A stretch of DNA of 64,000 bases from an uncultured Isosphaeraceae bacterium (GCA_945957605.1 CAMFLR010000017.1:108322-172321); one strand, 5' to 3'; positions 49,040-58,407 are shown, counted from the stretch's first letter. Numbers and translations: made by a program. Notes: generated by a model not told the origin, from the sequence alone.

Positions 49040-49073
49040 GATTTTGAACAGAAGGAAGCGAAGGTAGCGAAGA
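49040..49073 (+). repeat. Dispersed intergenic repeat, copy 2
   Basis: Matches 681-713 in the same orientation, about 30 of 33 bases, just after the haem-protein stop and before the terminator. See copy 1. Confidence 0.5.
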
Positions 49074-49143
49074 AGAGTTGGGATGAAAATTCGGAGATTG
49101 CCGCTCCTTGTTTGAGAGGCATGATCGAAGGCAGGAAATGGAA

Positions 49144-49183
49144 AAGGGATCGGCACTTATTTTTACATAAGCGCCGATCCCTT
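49144..49183. terminator. Terminator between the haem-protein gene and apgM
   Basis: AAGGGATCGGC (49144-49154) pairs with GCCGATCCCTT (49173-49183), with the inner TTATTTTTACATAA allowing extra pairing. A T-rich tract (TTGTGTTTTTC) follows on the plus strand. It would end the haem-protein transcript and, on the other strand, the apgM one. Confidence 0.78.
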
Positions 49184-49204
49184 TGTGTTTTTCAGATCAA
49201 CATA

Positions 49205-50413
49205 TTACGCGCCGAATTTCTGCAACCGGCCGGCGTGTGCCAGGGCGAGGGGCATCAGGTCCTTGGCGAGGAATTGGCCAAGGCCGCCTTGGAGCGCGGG
49301 ACGTTCGCCGAAGGTGGTGACGAGGTCGGGGCGGCTTGTGGCGGGAGCCCAGAGCAGCGTCGGCACGGGGTGGAAGCTGTGTGACTTCATCCGGCTGGGA
49401 GTCGAGTGGTCGCCGGTGACGATCAGCACGTCGGGGTTCAGGGCCCGAAGCGCGGGGAGCGCGGCGTCGAGGGCTTCGATCACCTCGACCTTCTTGGCGA
49501 AGTTGCCGTCTTCGCCGGTGCTATCGGTGTACTTGTAGTGGATGAAGAAGAAATCGTACTTGTCCCAGTTTTGCTTGGCGACTTCGAATTGATCTTGAAT
49601 CGTCTTGCCGGGGTCGACGACCGTCATGCCGACGAGCTTGGCCAGGCCGCGATACATCGGGTAGACGGCGATCGCGGCAGCCTTCAGGCCGTATGCTTCT
49701 TCCATCGTGGCGATTTGCGGGAACTTGGCGAACCCACGCATCATCAGGAAATTCGCGGGGCTTTCGTTCTTGAGAATTTCCTTCGCTTGACGCAGGAACT
49801 CGGCCGCGACCTTGGCGGTCTTTTCCGAGCCGGGGTCGGTCGCCTTGGGAGCGAGCGTGTGCAGGCCGGTCGAGAGCGGGTCGGTATCGGCGACGGCGTC
49901 ACCGAGTCCTTCACCGCGGAAGCGGACGACGAGGCGGTATTCGCGAACTGGTTCGACGAGAACTTCAACGCCGTCGATCTTGATGACGCGAAGTTTCTCG
50001 ACCAGCTTTTCGCAAACCTCAGTCGGAATGCGGCCGGCGCGGCGGTCGGTGACTCGGCCTTCGGCGTCGATCGTGCAGAAGTTGCCGCGAATGGCGACGT
50101 CGTTGGGGCCAACTTCCACGCCAATGCCGAGCGCTTCGAGGACGCCGCGACCGATGTCGTGCTGGAGCGGGTCGAAGCCGAAGAGGCCGAGGTGGCCGGG
50201 GCCGGAGCCGGGGGTGATTCCGGGGGCGACGGGGGTGCTCAGGCCGACGGTGCCTTCGGTGGCGAGGGCATCGAGGTTGGGAGTGCGCGCGGTTTCGAGT
50301 TCGGTTTTTCCACCCGGTTCGATCGGCAAGCCGCCGAGGCCGTCGGCCACGAGAAGGACGATCTTGGTTTTGGCCGGCTCCAAAAGGCCGCGAATCACGT
50401 CATGCATCGACAT
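49205..50413 (-). CDS. apgM: 2,3-bisphosphoglycerate-independent phosphoglycerate mutase, archaeal type (ApgM)
   Basis: 402 residues. The alkaline-phosphatase-like metal site opens with KIVLLVADGLGGLPIE and TPNLDALATEGTVGLSTPV. The nucleophile region is ITPGSGPGHLGLFGFDP, which in this family bears the phosphorylated Ser. Later blocks: DAEGRVTDRRAGRIP, KTEVEVIE-like helices, YKYTDSTGEDGNFAKK, DVLIVTGDHSTPSRMKSHSF and HPVPTLLWAP. The enzyme interconverts 3- and 2-phosphoglycerate in glycolysis and gluconeogenesis. ApgM is found in archaea and some bacteria including planctomycetes. The start is uncertain by two codons (50413 or 50407). It converges on the haem-protein gene. Confidence 0.92.
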   Translation of the reverse strand: MSMHDVIRGLLEPAKTKIVLLVADGLGGLPIEPGGKTELETARTPNLDALATEGTVGLSTPVAPGITPGSGPGHLGLFGFDPLQHDIGRGVLEALGIGVEVGPNDVAIRGNFCTIDAEGRVTDRRAGRIPTEVCEKLVEKLRVIKIDGVEVLVEPVREYRLVVRFRGEGLGDAVADTDPLSTGLHTLAPKATDPGSEKTAKVAAEFLRQAKEILKNESPANFLMMRGFAKFPQIATMEEAYGLKAAAIAVYPMYRGLAKLVGMTVVDPGKTIQDQFEVAKQNWDKYDFFFIHYKYTDSTGEDGNFAKKVEVIEALDAALPALRALNPDVLIVTGDHSTPSRMKSHSFHPVPTLLWAPATSRPDLVTTFGERPALQGGLGQFLAKDLMPLALAHAGRLQKFGA

Positions 50414-50536
50414 CGGCTAGGCAATCCTGGGAATCGAACGAGCGAATGGCCGGACCGTTCCGGCTGACAGAGTGATATTGTCGTCGGAAGAGGCGTGAAT
50501 TGACAACGCCTAATGAGTTTTCTTGGTAACTGCCGG

Positions 50537-52030
50537 TTATGCGGTCGCGTTTTTTGCGAAGAGGCGGGCGATAAGCATTCCCAGGCAGGCAGCGAGAAGC
50601 GCGAGCACGTTTTGGGCGATGTCAACACGAACGTCGGTGGTGATGCCCAGAGCTTGGGCGTCGTTCAAGGCAACCGTACGCTCGAGCACATTGTCTCGAG
50701 TCTCGATCATGACCAGGCCGTCGAACACGTAATAGTCGAGGTCGAGTTGGCGAAGAAGGAGGCGAAGGGTGAGCCTCAGAGGGACATCTTCCATGACGAG
50801 CTTGACCGGAGACTTTGCGGTTTTCTCGACTTGCAGAAGAGCGTTGGGATCGACGTAGAACGAGAGGCCGTGCGGCAAGCTGGGAGTGCGCGTAGCCTCG
50901 CGAAGCTGTTCAAGAGCATTATCGAGCGGCGTAAGGTGGGCGAAGTTGATCGCGATCGGACGTTCGAGAGTCGCCAAGATCTGGGCGCGTTTCGGTGAGT
51001 CTTCATCTAGAACGAGATTGATCCTAGGCAAGGCGCGAGCCAAATCCACTGTGTTGGTTGAATCTGATATTCGGATGAGTTCGTCGACGTGAGCAACAAT
51101 AGGGTGTTCGACGTGGAGGCGGGATGGATACAGAACTTGTACCAGGTTTGAGTGAGTCACGAGTCCGAGAAAGCCCCATCCGAACAGGGCGGCGCCGAGC
51201 CAAATCAATCGTCTCGGCCCTCGATTGCCAATGGTTCCTATAATGGTCATGCCCAGTAGAGAACAGGTGACGAAGCCGGCAAGGCCGAGATAGATCCGCT
51301 GGTTTGTCTTGATTTCGATCACTCCGAGAATCGTTGTCGCAATGGCGCCGAGGGTCATCATTGCGATCGGCCGCCAACAGTCGCGCAATGCCGATTGTGC
51401 AGATGGAGGTTCGACAGGCGCGGCGATCAACGGCGGAGTTTCGTTCTTTCTTACCGATCGTCCCAGGAAAACGAAGCTCAATGCTCCGCCGATGGTGCCG
51501 AAAACCAGCGCGAGTAGGGAATGCACGATCTGATAAAACGGATGCTTTTGCGCGGCACTGATCGCGACTTCCGTTCGCCAGACACTACCACCTGGTCGGA
51601 ACGCAAGCGCGACTGCCTCGGGACCGATCCGCTGCTCTTCACCACGATCGCCGGGCTTCAGTTCCAGAAGCCTGGTGCGATCGATCAATGTGGACAGGCC
51701 AATGGGGTACGCCTGCGCCGTGGCGTTGGATTCGGGAAGGTGTTGGGCAAGCGCGGTGGTGGGAAGCCAGATCCAGGCTGGGGTTCGTCTCCAGAGTCCA
51801 AGCGACATACAAAAATAACAGCCGCCAAACAACGCAAATCCGAGCCACCAGGCTCTGGTTCGACCTCGCGAGCAAGCCACTCCAACGATCGCGAATAGAA
51901 GAATTGCGCCTGTGAATAGTGCGATGATGCCGGCCCACATCGGGGTCGGATGTTTGAGGGCGGCCAACGCGAGAGTGGTGGCCAGGACGACGCCCATCAA
52001 TCCGCCAATAGAGAATTGCCAGCCGCGCAT
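50537..52030 (-). CDS. Membrane protein with C-terminal secretin/TonB-N-like domain
   Basis: 497 residues. The N-terminus MRGWQFSIGGLMGVVLAT is the 'FS...L...V' motif often seen in planctomycete membrane proteins. Membrane helices are near 9-30, 33-52, 62-80, 178-198, 228-246, 256-275 and 280-298. From about 345 the tail has VLDEDSPKRAQILATLERPI, INFAHLTPLDNALEQLREAT, YVDPNALLQ and KLVMEDVPLRLTLRLLLRQL, the pattern of an STN/secretin N-terminal-like domain, ending YVFDGLVMIETRDNV. A last hydrophobic helix closes the protein. The combination suggests an inner-membrane sensor or docking protein working at a periplasmic channel. Function unknown. Confidence 0.77.
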   Translation of the reverse strand: MRGWQFSIGGLMGVVLATTLALAALKHPTPMWAGIIALFTGAILLFAIVGVACSRGRTRAWWLGFALFGGCYFCMSLGLWRRTPAWIWLPTTALAQHLPESNATAQAYPIGLSTLIDRTRLLELKPGDRGEEQRIGPEAVALAFRPGGSVWRTEVAISAAQKHPFYQIVHSLLALVFGTIGGALSFVFLGRSVRKNETPPLIAAPVEPPSAQSALRDCWRPIAMMTLGAIATTILGVIEIKTNQRIYLGLAGFVTCSLLGMTIIGTIGNRGPRRLIWLGAALFGWGFLGLVTHSNLVQVLYPSRLHVEHPIVAHVDELIRISDSTNTVDLARALPRINLVLDEDSPKRAQILATLERPIAINFAHLTPLDNALEQLREATRTPSLPHGLSFYVDPNALLQVEKTAKSPVKLVMEDVPLRLTLRLLLRQLDLDYYVFDGLVMIETRDNVLERTVALNDAQALGITTDVRVDIAQNVLALLAACLGMLIARLFAKNATA

Positions 52031-52140
52031 CGGCGAATCCTCTGGGCCAGTTTGGTCACTGGCCCATCTATTGTTTTTCGAATGGCAACGAGTCCAAATT
52101 CAGCGGTTCACAATAGCCTATGTTGCAGTGTAAATAAAAA

Positions 52141-53076
52141 CTATTTTCCTTCTCGTGCCTTGCGCAGGACTTCGATCGTAAATCCCCCGCGCACGTTTTT
52201 GCCGTCGAGGTAGGTCCAGTCGTTCAGGTCGGTCAGAGGAACGCGCACCCGGCCGCCGAGACGTGCGTTGCGCAGCTCAACGGGTGCGTTGTCGAGCCGG
52301 CCGTAAATGTAGTCACCTTCGAGTGCGGAAACAGAGACCCACATGTATTCGACGTGCATGCCTTCGGCAAGTCGCACCTTCACCGAAAAGGTTTGACTGG
52401 GCTGACGCACCTCGAACGCGGCGACGAACTCGGGCCAGCGGTCGCGCGCGATTTTTACCGCGGCGAGCATCCTAGGGTCGTCGTCGCGAATGGCAACGAC
52501 TGGCACTTTCATCGAACTCGTCACGGCACGACGCGGGTCGGGACTGCGCAGGGTGTCGTCGAGCGAGGGGTCGAATACGTTCATCTGACCGGTTTCGGGG
52601 TCGAGCAGTACGAGCGCATCGTCGTCGGCCAGCTCGGCGATGATTGGGCCGATTGTCTGGTAATGACCGTTGACTCGCTCGGGATCGTCGACGGGCGCGG
52701 GGTGCGAAGCGCGAAGGAGTTCGACGGAGATCCAGGCACGATGGGCGGCCACGGCTCGTCGAAGCCGCAATTCGCTGATCTCTCCGGCGGCGGCGGCCGG
52801 GTCGGCCATGAACGGTTCGTTTGCGTGGCGAACGAGATACGACGAGTGGCCGAGCTGAACGATGTGAGTCGATTGTCCCTGGGACAGGATGTAGTGCGTT
52901 CCGCGAGGTTCATCGACGCCAGTCAGGACGTCGAGCCCGAGCCCGCGATGGACGGCGTCGACAATCTCAGTGGATGTGAGGTTGCGAGGATGGCGCAAGA
53001 GCAACACAAACGCCACGCGCGGCATCTGGCACGAGTCGCTATTGAATCGCGAGCGCAGCCACAACCAAAACCCCAT
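52141..53076 (-). CDS. DUF2314-domain protein
   Basis: 311 residues. The first 230 residues show no recognised domain, with PRVAFVLLLRHPRNLTSTEI near 20-40 and repeated helices. The last 80 carry the DUF2314 pattern: FSVKVRLAEGMHVEYMWVSV, EGDYIYGRLDNAPVELRNAR and VRVPLTDLNDWTYLDGKNVR then GGFTIEVLRK. DUF2314 is a small beta-rich domain of unknown function, common in environmental bacteria. There is no signal peptide, so it is cytosolic. Its neighbours are unrelated membrane and secreted proteins. Confidence 0.82.
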   Translation of the reverse strand: MGFWLWLRSRFNSDSCQMPRVAFVLLLRHPRNLTSTEIVDAVHRGLGLDVLTGVDEPRGTHYILSQGQSTHIVQLGHSSYLVRHANEPFMADPAAAAGEISELRLRRAVAAHRAWISVELLRASHPAPVDDPERVNGHYQTIGPIIAELADDDALVLLDPETGQMNVFDPSLDDTLRSPDPRRAVTSSMKVPVVAIRDDDPRMLAAVKIARDRWPEFVAAFEVRQPSQTFSVKVRLAEGMHVEYMWVSVSALEGDYIYGRLDNAPVELRNARLGGRVRVPLTDLNDWTYLDGKNVRGGFTIEVLRKAREGK

Positions 53077-53145
53077 GACAATCGGCCCTGGATGAGAAAC
53101 GAGCGAGCTTGGTAGGCGTTTTTTTACTTAACCCGCGTCCATCAA

Positions 53146-54009
53146 TCAGTTTTCAGATTGCTGCTGACGCGCTGTCGACTCATCGCGCCGCTGTGCGGCC
53201 AGGAATGCACCATCACCGGGAATCTCGGCCAGAATGTCCCAAAACTGGGCCGCTCTGACGTGATCGCCGGTCTTCGTCGCAGCCTCTGCCAAGTCTCGAA
53301 CAATAGGCACAGTTCGCGTGCCGGTCGTGGCGCGGGCGGTGCGCCTGGCTTTTGTTATCTCAGCGTCATTCAGAGACGTTCCGGTCGTACCTGACGCCAA
53401 TAAGTTTATGCGGTCTTGGCGGTGCGGCAATCCCAGGCCATGACCAAGCTCGTGCGCAGTGACGCGCGGGAGGGGTTCGTCGATTCCCCCTTCCACAGGT
53501 CGCAAGCTTGCAGTCTCCTGAACAAACGCAGTCGCGTCGCCCAGGTAAACTCCGTTAACCGAAAATTTATGAATGTAGTAAACATGAAACCCATCATTCT
53601 TCCGGCTCGCTTCCGGAGCGAGCGGGCGGAAGTCGCTCAGCGGAATCGAAAAGCCTTTTGGCCGGGCTGACTTTCGCTTCTTGAACACATCCTGTTCCGC
53701 AGCCGACTCATGGATCAACTTGTCGAGCGTCCAGTGAATTCCAGCATGGTGCCAGATGTTATTCACCTTGCTCAGAATCCGGTGAATGTCGGCGTCAGTC
53801 AGCGCGCAATCGATCTCGGGTAATTCCTTCGCCGAGAGGATATGGACGCTGACCGGAACGATCAGGTAGTCGTCGTATGTGTGCATAATTTTCGGAGCCG
53901 GCGAGTCATCGGCGGCTTGAGTCTGGGGAAGAGCAAGGCTAAGCAGAGAAAGAGTTATGAGCGACATCGCCCAAAACGCGATCTTTCTCGGATGGATGTC
54001 GAGCATCAT
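53146..54009 (-). CDS. Secreted zinc metalloprotease (reprolysin-like)
   Basis: 287 residues from the ATG at 54009 with GGAG 9 bases upstream. The signal peptide is WAMSLITLSLLSLALPQTQA (13-32). The metzincin zinc site is TAHELGHGLGLPH: H186, E187, H190 and the third ligand H196, as in HExxHxxGxxH. The usual Met-turn is not obvious: the residues after it read INLLASGTTGTSL, so the methionine is absent at the expected place or displaced. Upstream, VSVHILSAKELPEIDCALTD and HDVYYIHKFSV-like strands resemble small bacterial metzincins. It is probably a periplasmic or extracellular peptidase; activity should be taken as likely, not proven. Confidence 0.82.
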   Translation of the reverse strand: MMLDIHPRKIAFWAMSLITLSLLSLALPQTQAADDSPAPKIMHTYDDYLIVPVSVHILSAKELPEIDCALTDADIHRILSKVNNIWHHAGIHWTLDKLIHESAAEQDVFKKRKSARPKGFSIPLSDFRPLAPEASRKNDGFHVYYIHKFSVNGVYLGDATAFVQETASLRPVEGGIDEPLPRVTAHELGHGLGLPHRQDRINLLASGTTGTSLNDAEITKARRTARATTGTRTVPIVRDLAEAATKTGDHVRAAQFWDILAEIPGDGAFLAAQRRDESTARQQQSEN

Positions 54010-54277
54010 GGTGGGCGACTCCTATCCCTTGGAATGTCCCCAAAGCATTCAAACATTCCACTCTCGAAATAGCAAGAACAACATGATTCGACATGCCTAA
54101 CATCCATTGTTACAAATTTGAACTGTGAATTTATCTTGCGCCGTGATGACGCCATGCGGGGGTGAGGAAATGACGGTGCAGGCGGGTTGTGGTAAGTTCA
54201 GCGACGAACTGCGACAATTCATTCCTTAGGCGCGAGGCGACCGGGTTCGCGAACGCATACCAAGCTGGGGAAAAGAC

Positions 54278-57200
54278 ATGCACAACGCCTGGTGGGGCGG
54301 AATACGAGTCATTGCGCTTGCCGGACTGGTCGCGGCGGCGGGAACCGTGCGCGGCGACGATAAACCGGCAACACCAGCCACGGGCACGCCCGACGGTGTG
54401 TTTCCGACCAACGCCAAGGGCGAGCCGCTCAATTTCGGGTTCGAAACCGGCACTCTGAAAGACTGGACCGCAACCGGCAACGCATTCAAAGGTACGCCAG
54501 TTTCAGGCGACGTTGTTGCCGCGCGACGTGGCGACATGAAGAGCCATCACGCCGGCCGTTTCTGGGTTGGGACTTTTGAAGCCGGTGGCGACGAGCCGCG
54601 GGGCACGTTGACCTCGGTGCCCTTTGTGGTGACGAAGCCCTACGCCAGTTTCCTCGTCGGCGGCGGCGCGTTTGCCGACACATGCGTCGAAATTGTGCGT
54701 GCCGATACGAATCGCGTGATCGAAAAGATCTCCGGCGAAGATGTTGAAGATATGAAACGCGTGGCGGTCGACCTCCGCGCGCACGTCGGCAAGGAGATTT
54801 ACGTTCGGCTCGTCGACCAGGCGGTCGTCGGCTGGGGACATATCAATTTTGATGACTTCCGCCTACACGACGCGAAGCCGAATGTCGCGCCACGGTTGAA
54901 TGCGTCCCGCGACGTTTACCAGCACGCCGGTCTGCCCCCCGCCGAAGCAGCCGCGGCGATGACTGTTCCCGACGGCTTCAAAGTGACGCTCTTCGCTGGC
55001 GAGCCCGACGTCCACCAGCCGATCGCATTCACGATCGACGAGCGCGGACGCCTGTGGGTGGCCGAGGCATTTTCGTATCCGATTCGTCGTCCCGCTGGGC
55101 AAGCGAGGGACCGGATCGTCATCTTCGAAGATACGAATAACGACGGTAAGTTCGACACCCAGAAGGTGTTTGCGGAAGGCCTGAACCTGGTGAGCGGGCT
55201 GGAAGTTGGGTTCGGCGGCGTTTGGGTTGGTGCTGCCCCCGAGTTTCTCTTCATCGCCGACGCGAACCACGACGATAAGGCCGACGGACCGCCCAAGGTG
55301 CTGCTTAACGGCTGGGGTTACCAGGATACGCATGAAACACTGAACACGTTTGCCTGGGGACCCGACGGCTGGCTGTACGGCTGCCACGGCGTGTTCACGC
55401 ATTCGCTTGTTGGCAAGCCGGGTGCTCCCGACTCGGAACGGCTGCCGATCAACGCCGGAATCTGGCGTTATCACCCCACGAAGCACATTTTTGAGGTCTT
55501 CTGCAACGGCACGAGCAACCCCTGGGGCATCGACTTCGATGCCCACGGCCAGGCGTTTCTTACGAGTTGCGTGATTCCGCACCTCTATCAGGTGATTCCG
55601 GGGGCGCGTTACGAGCGCCAGGCGGGGCCGCACTTCAATCCGTTCACGTATGACGACATCAAGACGATTGCCGATCACCGACATTATCTCGGTGCAAACC
55701 CGCATGGCGGCAACGGGCGGTCAGATGCGGCCGGCGGCGGTCATGCCCACTCGGGTGCCCTGATTTATCAGGGCGATGCCTGGCCTGCGACTTATCGCGG
55801 GTCGATCTTCATGAACAACATTCACGGAGCGCGGCTCAATCGCGATACGCTCACGCCAAAGGGTTCGGGATTCGTCGGTTCACACGCGCCTGACTTCCTG
55901 CTGGCGAACGACACGTGGTCGCAAATTCTTAACTTGCGTTCCGGGCCCGACGGCAACGTGTTCATGATTGACTGGTACGACGGCCAGCAGTGCCATGAGC
56001 GAGATCCCAACAAACACGACCGATCGAATGGGCGCATCTACAAGATTACGTATGGCGAACCCAAGGCTGTGAATATCGACCTTGGCAAGGCCGACGATGC
56101 GACGCTCATCCGATATCTCTCGCATCCGAATTCATGGCATTCGCGGACTGCGCGACGGCTATTGCAGGAGCGAGGCGCGAAGCCTGAAACGTTGAACGGA
56201 CTGCTGAAACTGGCGTTTGAGGGTGAGAACGAGAATGCTCGCCTGAATGGTCTCTGGGCGCTGGGATCGACGGTTGAACTCGACGCGGTCGGTGGCCTGA
56301 CGAAACTGTCGGATGGAACACCGCACGAGGTAGCCTGGAAAGTTCGCCTGCTGCTTCAGACAAACAAGCCGGGAGTCGAAATCTTCGGAGCGCTCGCCAA
56401 TCTGGCGAAGACGGCCGACTCGCCGGTCGTTCGGCTTGCGCTTGCATCAGGCCTTCAGCGCATGCCGCTCGAAGCGCGTTGGGCAGTCGCAGAAGCTTTG
56501 CTGACGCACAGCGAAGATTCGGGCGACATGAATATTCCGTACCTTCTCTGGTACGGTGTCGAACCGCTGGCGACCGTCGATGCGAAGCGATTCCTGACGA
56601 TGGCGGTCCACGGCAAGATCGGCATGGTCCGCGACTTTGCAATCAGGCGCGTGGGTGCGATCGGCTCGCCCGAGGCGATTGCGCTGCTGGTCGATTTCGT
56701 CGGCGCTACCCCTGATAACGGACTTCGCCTGGCGCTTCTCAATGGCCTGAACATCGCGCTCAAGGGACGACGTCAGGTCGTGATGCCGGCAAGCTGGCCG
56801 GCGGTGTTCGCCAAGATGCTTGAAGCAAGCGATGCCGCGGTTCAGAACCAAGCGACTGCACTGGCGCTGACGTTTGGTGATGTCTCGGCACGCGACAAGT
56901 TCCGGCAACTCGTGCTCGATACGAAGGTCGACGCAAACTTGCGACGCGATGCCCTTGCTGCTTTGCTGAAAGCGAAGGATCCCAAGCTTGCCAGTGAGCT
57001 TCATACACTGCTTGCCGACGATCTACTTCGCGGCGCGGCGGTGCGCGGCCTGGCGGCGTATGACGACGCCAAAACGCCGGCCTTGCTGCTGAATCTCTAT
57101 CCCAAGCTCACTCCCGAAGAAAGACGCGATGCGCTTAACACTCTCGCCTCACGGCCGAGCTTTGCACGTGTGCTGCTCGAAACCGTTGGTGCGGGCAAAC

Positions 57201-58330
57201 TGCCTCGCACCGATCTCTCGGCCGACGTCGTTCGTCAGTTGCGCAATTTGAACGATGCAACGGTCAATGATCAGATCGGCAAGTTCTGGGGAACGGCGCG
57301 GCCGACGACTGCCGATCGTGCCAAGCGCATTGCCGACGCCAAGGCGATGCTCACGCGGCCGACGCGCACCGCACCCGACGTGACGCTTGGCCGAGCCGTT
57401 TTCGCCAAGGTCTGCGCCCAGTGCCACACGCTGTTCGGCACGGGTGGCAAGGTTGGTCCCGACTTGACCGGCTCGAACCGCCGCGACCTCGATTATGTGC
57501 TGTCGAACGTGCTCGATCCGTCGGCTTTGATCGGCAAGGATTACGTCGCGCACGTGATCGCCACGACCGATGGCCGCACGCTGACTGGCCTGATCAAGAA
57601 TGAAGATAAAGATGCGATCACGCTTGTGACCGCGAATGAGACGCTGACGATTCCCAAGGGAGATGTCGAAGCGCGACGGCCGAGCGAGGCGTCGATGATG
57701 CCCGAGGATTTGCTCACGCCTCTTTCCGAACGAGAGGTCCGGGCACTTGTGGCGTATCTCGCGAGCCCATCGCAGACGGCGATGATGGCGACGCCGGAAA
57801 ACGTGACGAGCTTTTTCAACGGTCGCGACCTGACCGGCTGGGACGGCGATCTCTCGCTCTGGTCGGTGCAGAACGGCGAGATCGTCGGGAAGACGGGCGG
57901 CCTCAAACACAATAATTTCCTACGTAGCGTGCTTTCGGCCTCGGATTTCAAACTGACGGTTGAGATCAAGCTGGTGAAGAATGAGGGGAACAGCGGAATC
58001 CAGTTCCGCAGCCAGCCTCTACCTGATGGTGAGATGAAGGGATATCAGGCAGATGTCGGCGAGGGTTGGTGGGGCAAGCTGTACGAGGAAAGCGGCCGTG
58101 CCCTGCTCTGGCCCAAGTCGGGCGAAGCTCTCGTCAAGCTCGGTGAGTGGAACACCTACGAAGTGATGGCCAAGGGCTCAAAGATTGAGACGCGGATCAA
58201 TGGTCAGATCTCCGTAGACCTGGATGACCCGCCGGGCGCACGAAGTGGTATTTTCGCATTCCAACTCCACTCCGGTGGGGCTACTGAAGTGCGGATTCGC
58301 AACATCCGGCTTGAGCTGCTCGGGAAGTAA
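54278..58330 (+). CDS. Large secreted dehydrogenase-cytochrome-DUF1080 fusion protein
   Basis: 1350 residues with signal peptide (ALAGLVAAAGTVRG, 13-26). The order is: a carbohydrate-binding-like beta sandwich (about 40-205, NFGFETGTLKDWTATGN, AGDEPRGTLTSVPFVVT); a membrane-bound dehydrogenase propeller domain (about 215-600; DGFKVTLFAGEPDVHQPIAF, RLWVAEAFSYPIRRPAGQAR, GFGGVWVGAAPEFLFIAD, DHRHYLGANPHGGNGRSDAA); a HEAT-type helical stretch (about 615-1000); the haem domain with CAQCHTL (C1046, C1049, H1050) and GTGGKVGPDLTGSNRRDLDY; and a C-terminal DUF1080 domain (about 1170-1345; GRDLTGWDGDLSLWSVQNG, SGIQFRSQPLPDGEMKGYQ). TIGR02604/TIGR02603-type proteins move electrons from sugar oxidation; DUF1080 is a sugar-active module. 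A strong terminator follows. Confidence 0.92.
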   Translation: MHNAWWGGIRVIALAGLVAAAGTVRGDDKPATPATGTPDGVFPTNAKGEPLNFGFETGTLKDWTATGNAFKGTPVSGDVVAARRGDMKSHHAGRFWVGTFEAGGDEPRGTLTSVPFVVTKPYASFLVGGGAFADTCVEIVRADTNRVIEKISGEDVEDMKRVAVDLRAHVGKEIYVRLVDQAVVGWGHINFDDFRLHDAKPNVAPRLNASRDVYQHAGLPPAEAAAAMTVPDGFKVTLFAGEPDVHQPIAFTIDERGRLWVAEAFSYPIRRPAGQARDRIVIFEDTNNDGKFDTQKVFAEGLNLVSGLEVGFGGVWVGAAPEFLFIADANHDDKADGPPKVLLNGWGYQDTHETLNTFAWGPDGWLYGCHGVFTHSLVGKPGAPDSERLPINAGIWRYHPTKHIFEVFCNGTSNPWGIDFDAHGQAFLTSCVIPHLYQVIPGARYERQAGPHFNPFTYDDIKTIADHRHYLGANPHGGNGRSDAAGGGHAHSGALIYQGDAWPATYRGSIFMNNIHGARLNRDTLTPKGSGFVGSHAPDFLLANDTWSQILNLRSGPDGNVFMIDWYDGQQCHERDPNKHDRSNGRIYKITYGEPKAVNIDLGKADDATLIRYLSHPNSWHSRTARRLLQERGAKPETLNGLLKLAFEGENENARLNGLWALGSTVELDAVGGLTKLSDGTPHEVAWKVRLLLQTNKPGVEIFGALANLAKTADSPVVRLALASGLQRMPLEARWAVAEALLTHSEDSGDMNIPYLLWYGVEPLATVDAKRFLTMAVHGKIGMVRDFAIRRVGAIGSPEAIALLVDFVGATPDNGLRLALLNGLNIALKGRRQVVMPASWPAVFAKMLEASDAAVQNQATALALTFGDVSARDKFRQLVLDTKVDANLRRDALAALLKAKDPKLASELHTLLADDLLRGAAVRGLAAYDDAKTPALLLNLYPKLTPEERRDALNTLASRPSFARVLLETVGAGKLPRTDLSADVVRQLRNLNDATVNDQIGKFWGTARPTTADRAKRIADAKAMLTRPTRTAPDVTLGRAVFAKVCAQCHTLFGTGGKVGPDLTGSNRRDLDYVLSNVLDPSALIGKDYVAHVIATTDGRTLTGLIKNEDKDAITLVTANETLTIPKGDVEARRPSEASMMPEDLLTPLSEREVRALVAYLASPSQTAMMATPENVTSFFNGRDLTGWDGDLSLWSVQNGEIVGKTGGLKHNNFLRSVLSASDFKLTVEIKLVKNEGNSGIQFRSQPLPDGEMKGYQADVGEGWWGKLYEESGRALLWPKSGEALVKLGEWNTYEVMAKGSKIETRINGQISVDLDDPPGARSGIFAFQLHSGGATEVRIRNIRLELLGK

Positions 58331-58361
58331 CTGAGCTTACGAGCGATTGGCGGAAATACAG

Positions 58362-58407
58362 GCATCGGGCTCAGCCGGAGCGATTGGCTGGGCCCGGTGC
58401 TTTTTTT
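58362..58407 (+). terminator. Terminator of the dehydrogenase-cytochrome gene
   Basis: GCATCGGGCTCAGCC (58362-58376) and GGCTGGGCCCGGTGC (58386-58400) pair over 15 bases with one GT-type and one mismatch, then TTTTTTT (58401-58407). It sits about 30 bases after the stop codon and is a classic rho-independent terminator. Confidence 0.88.

Noticed and set aside
49406..50467. 353-codon plus-strand frame opposite apgM
   Set aside because: Shadow of apgM; Gly/Ala/Glu/Val-rich in the manner of reverse-strand frames of GC-rich genes.
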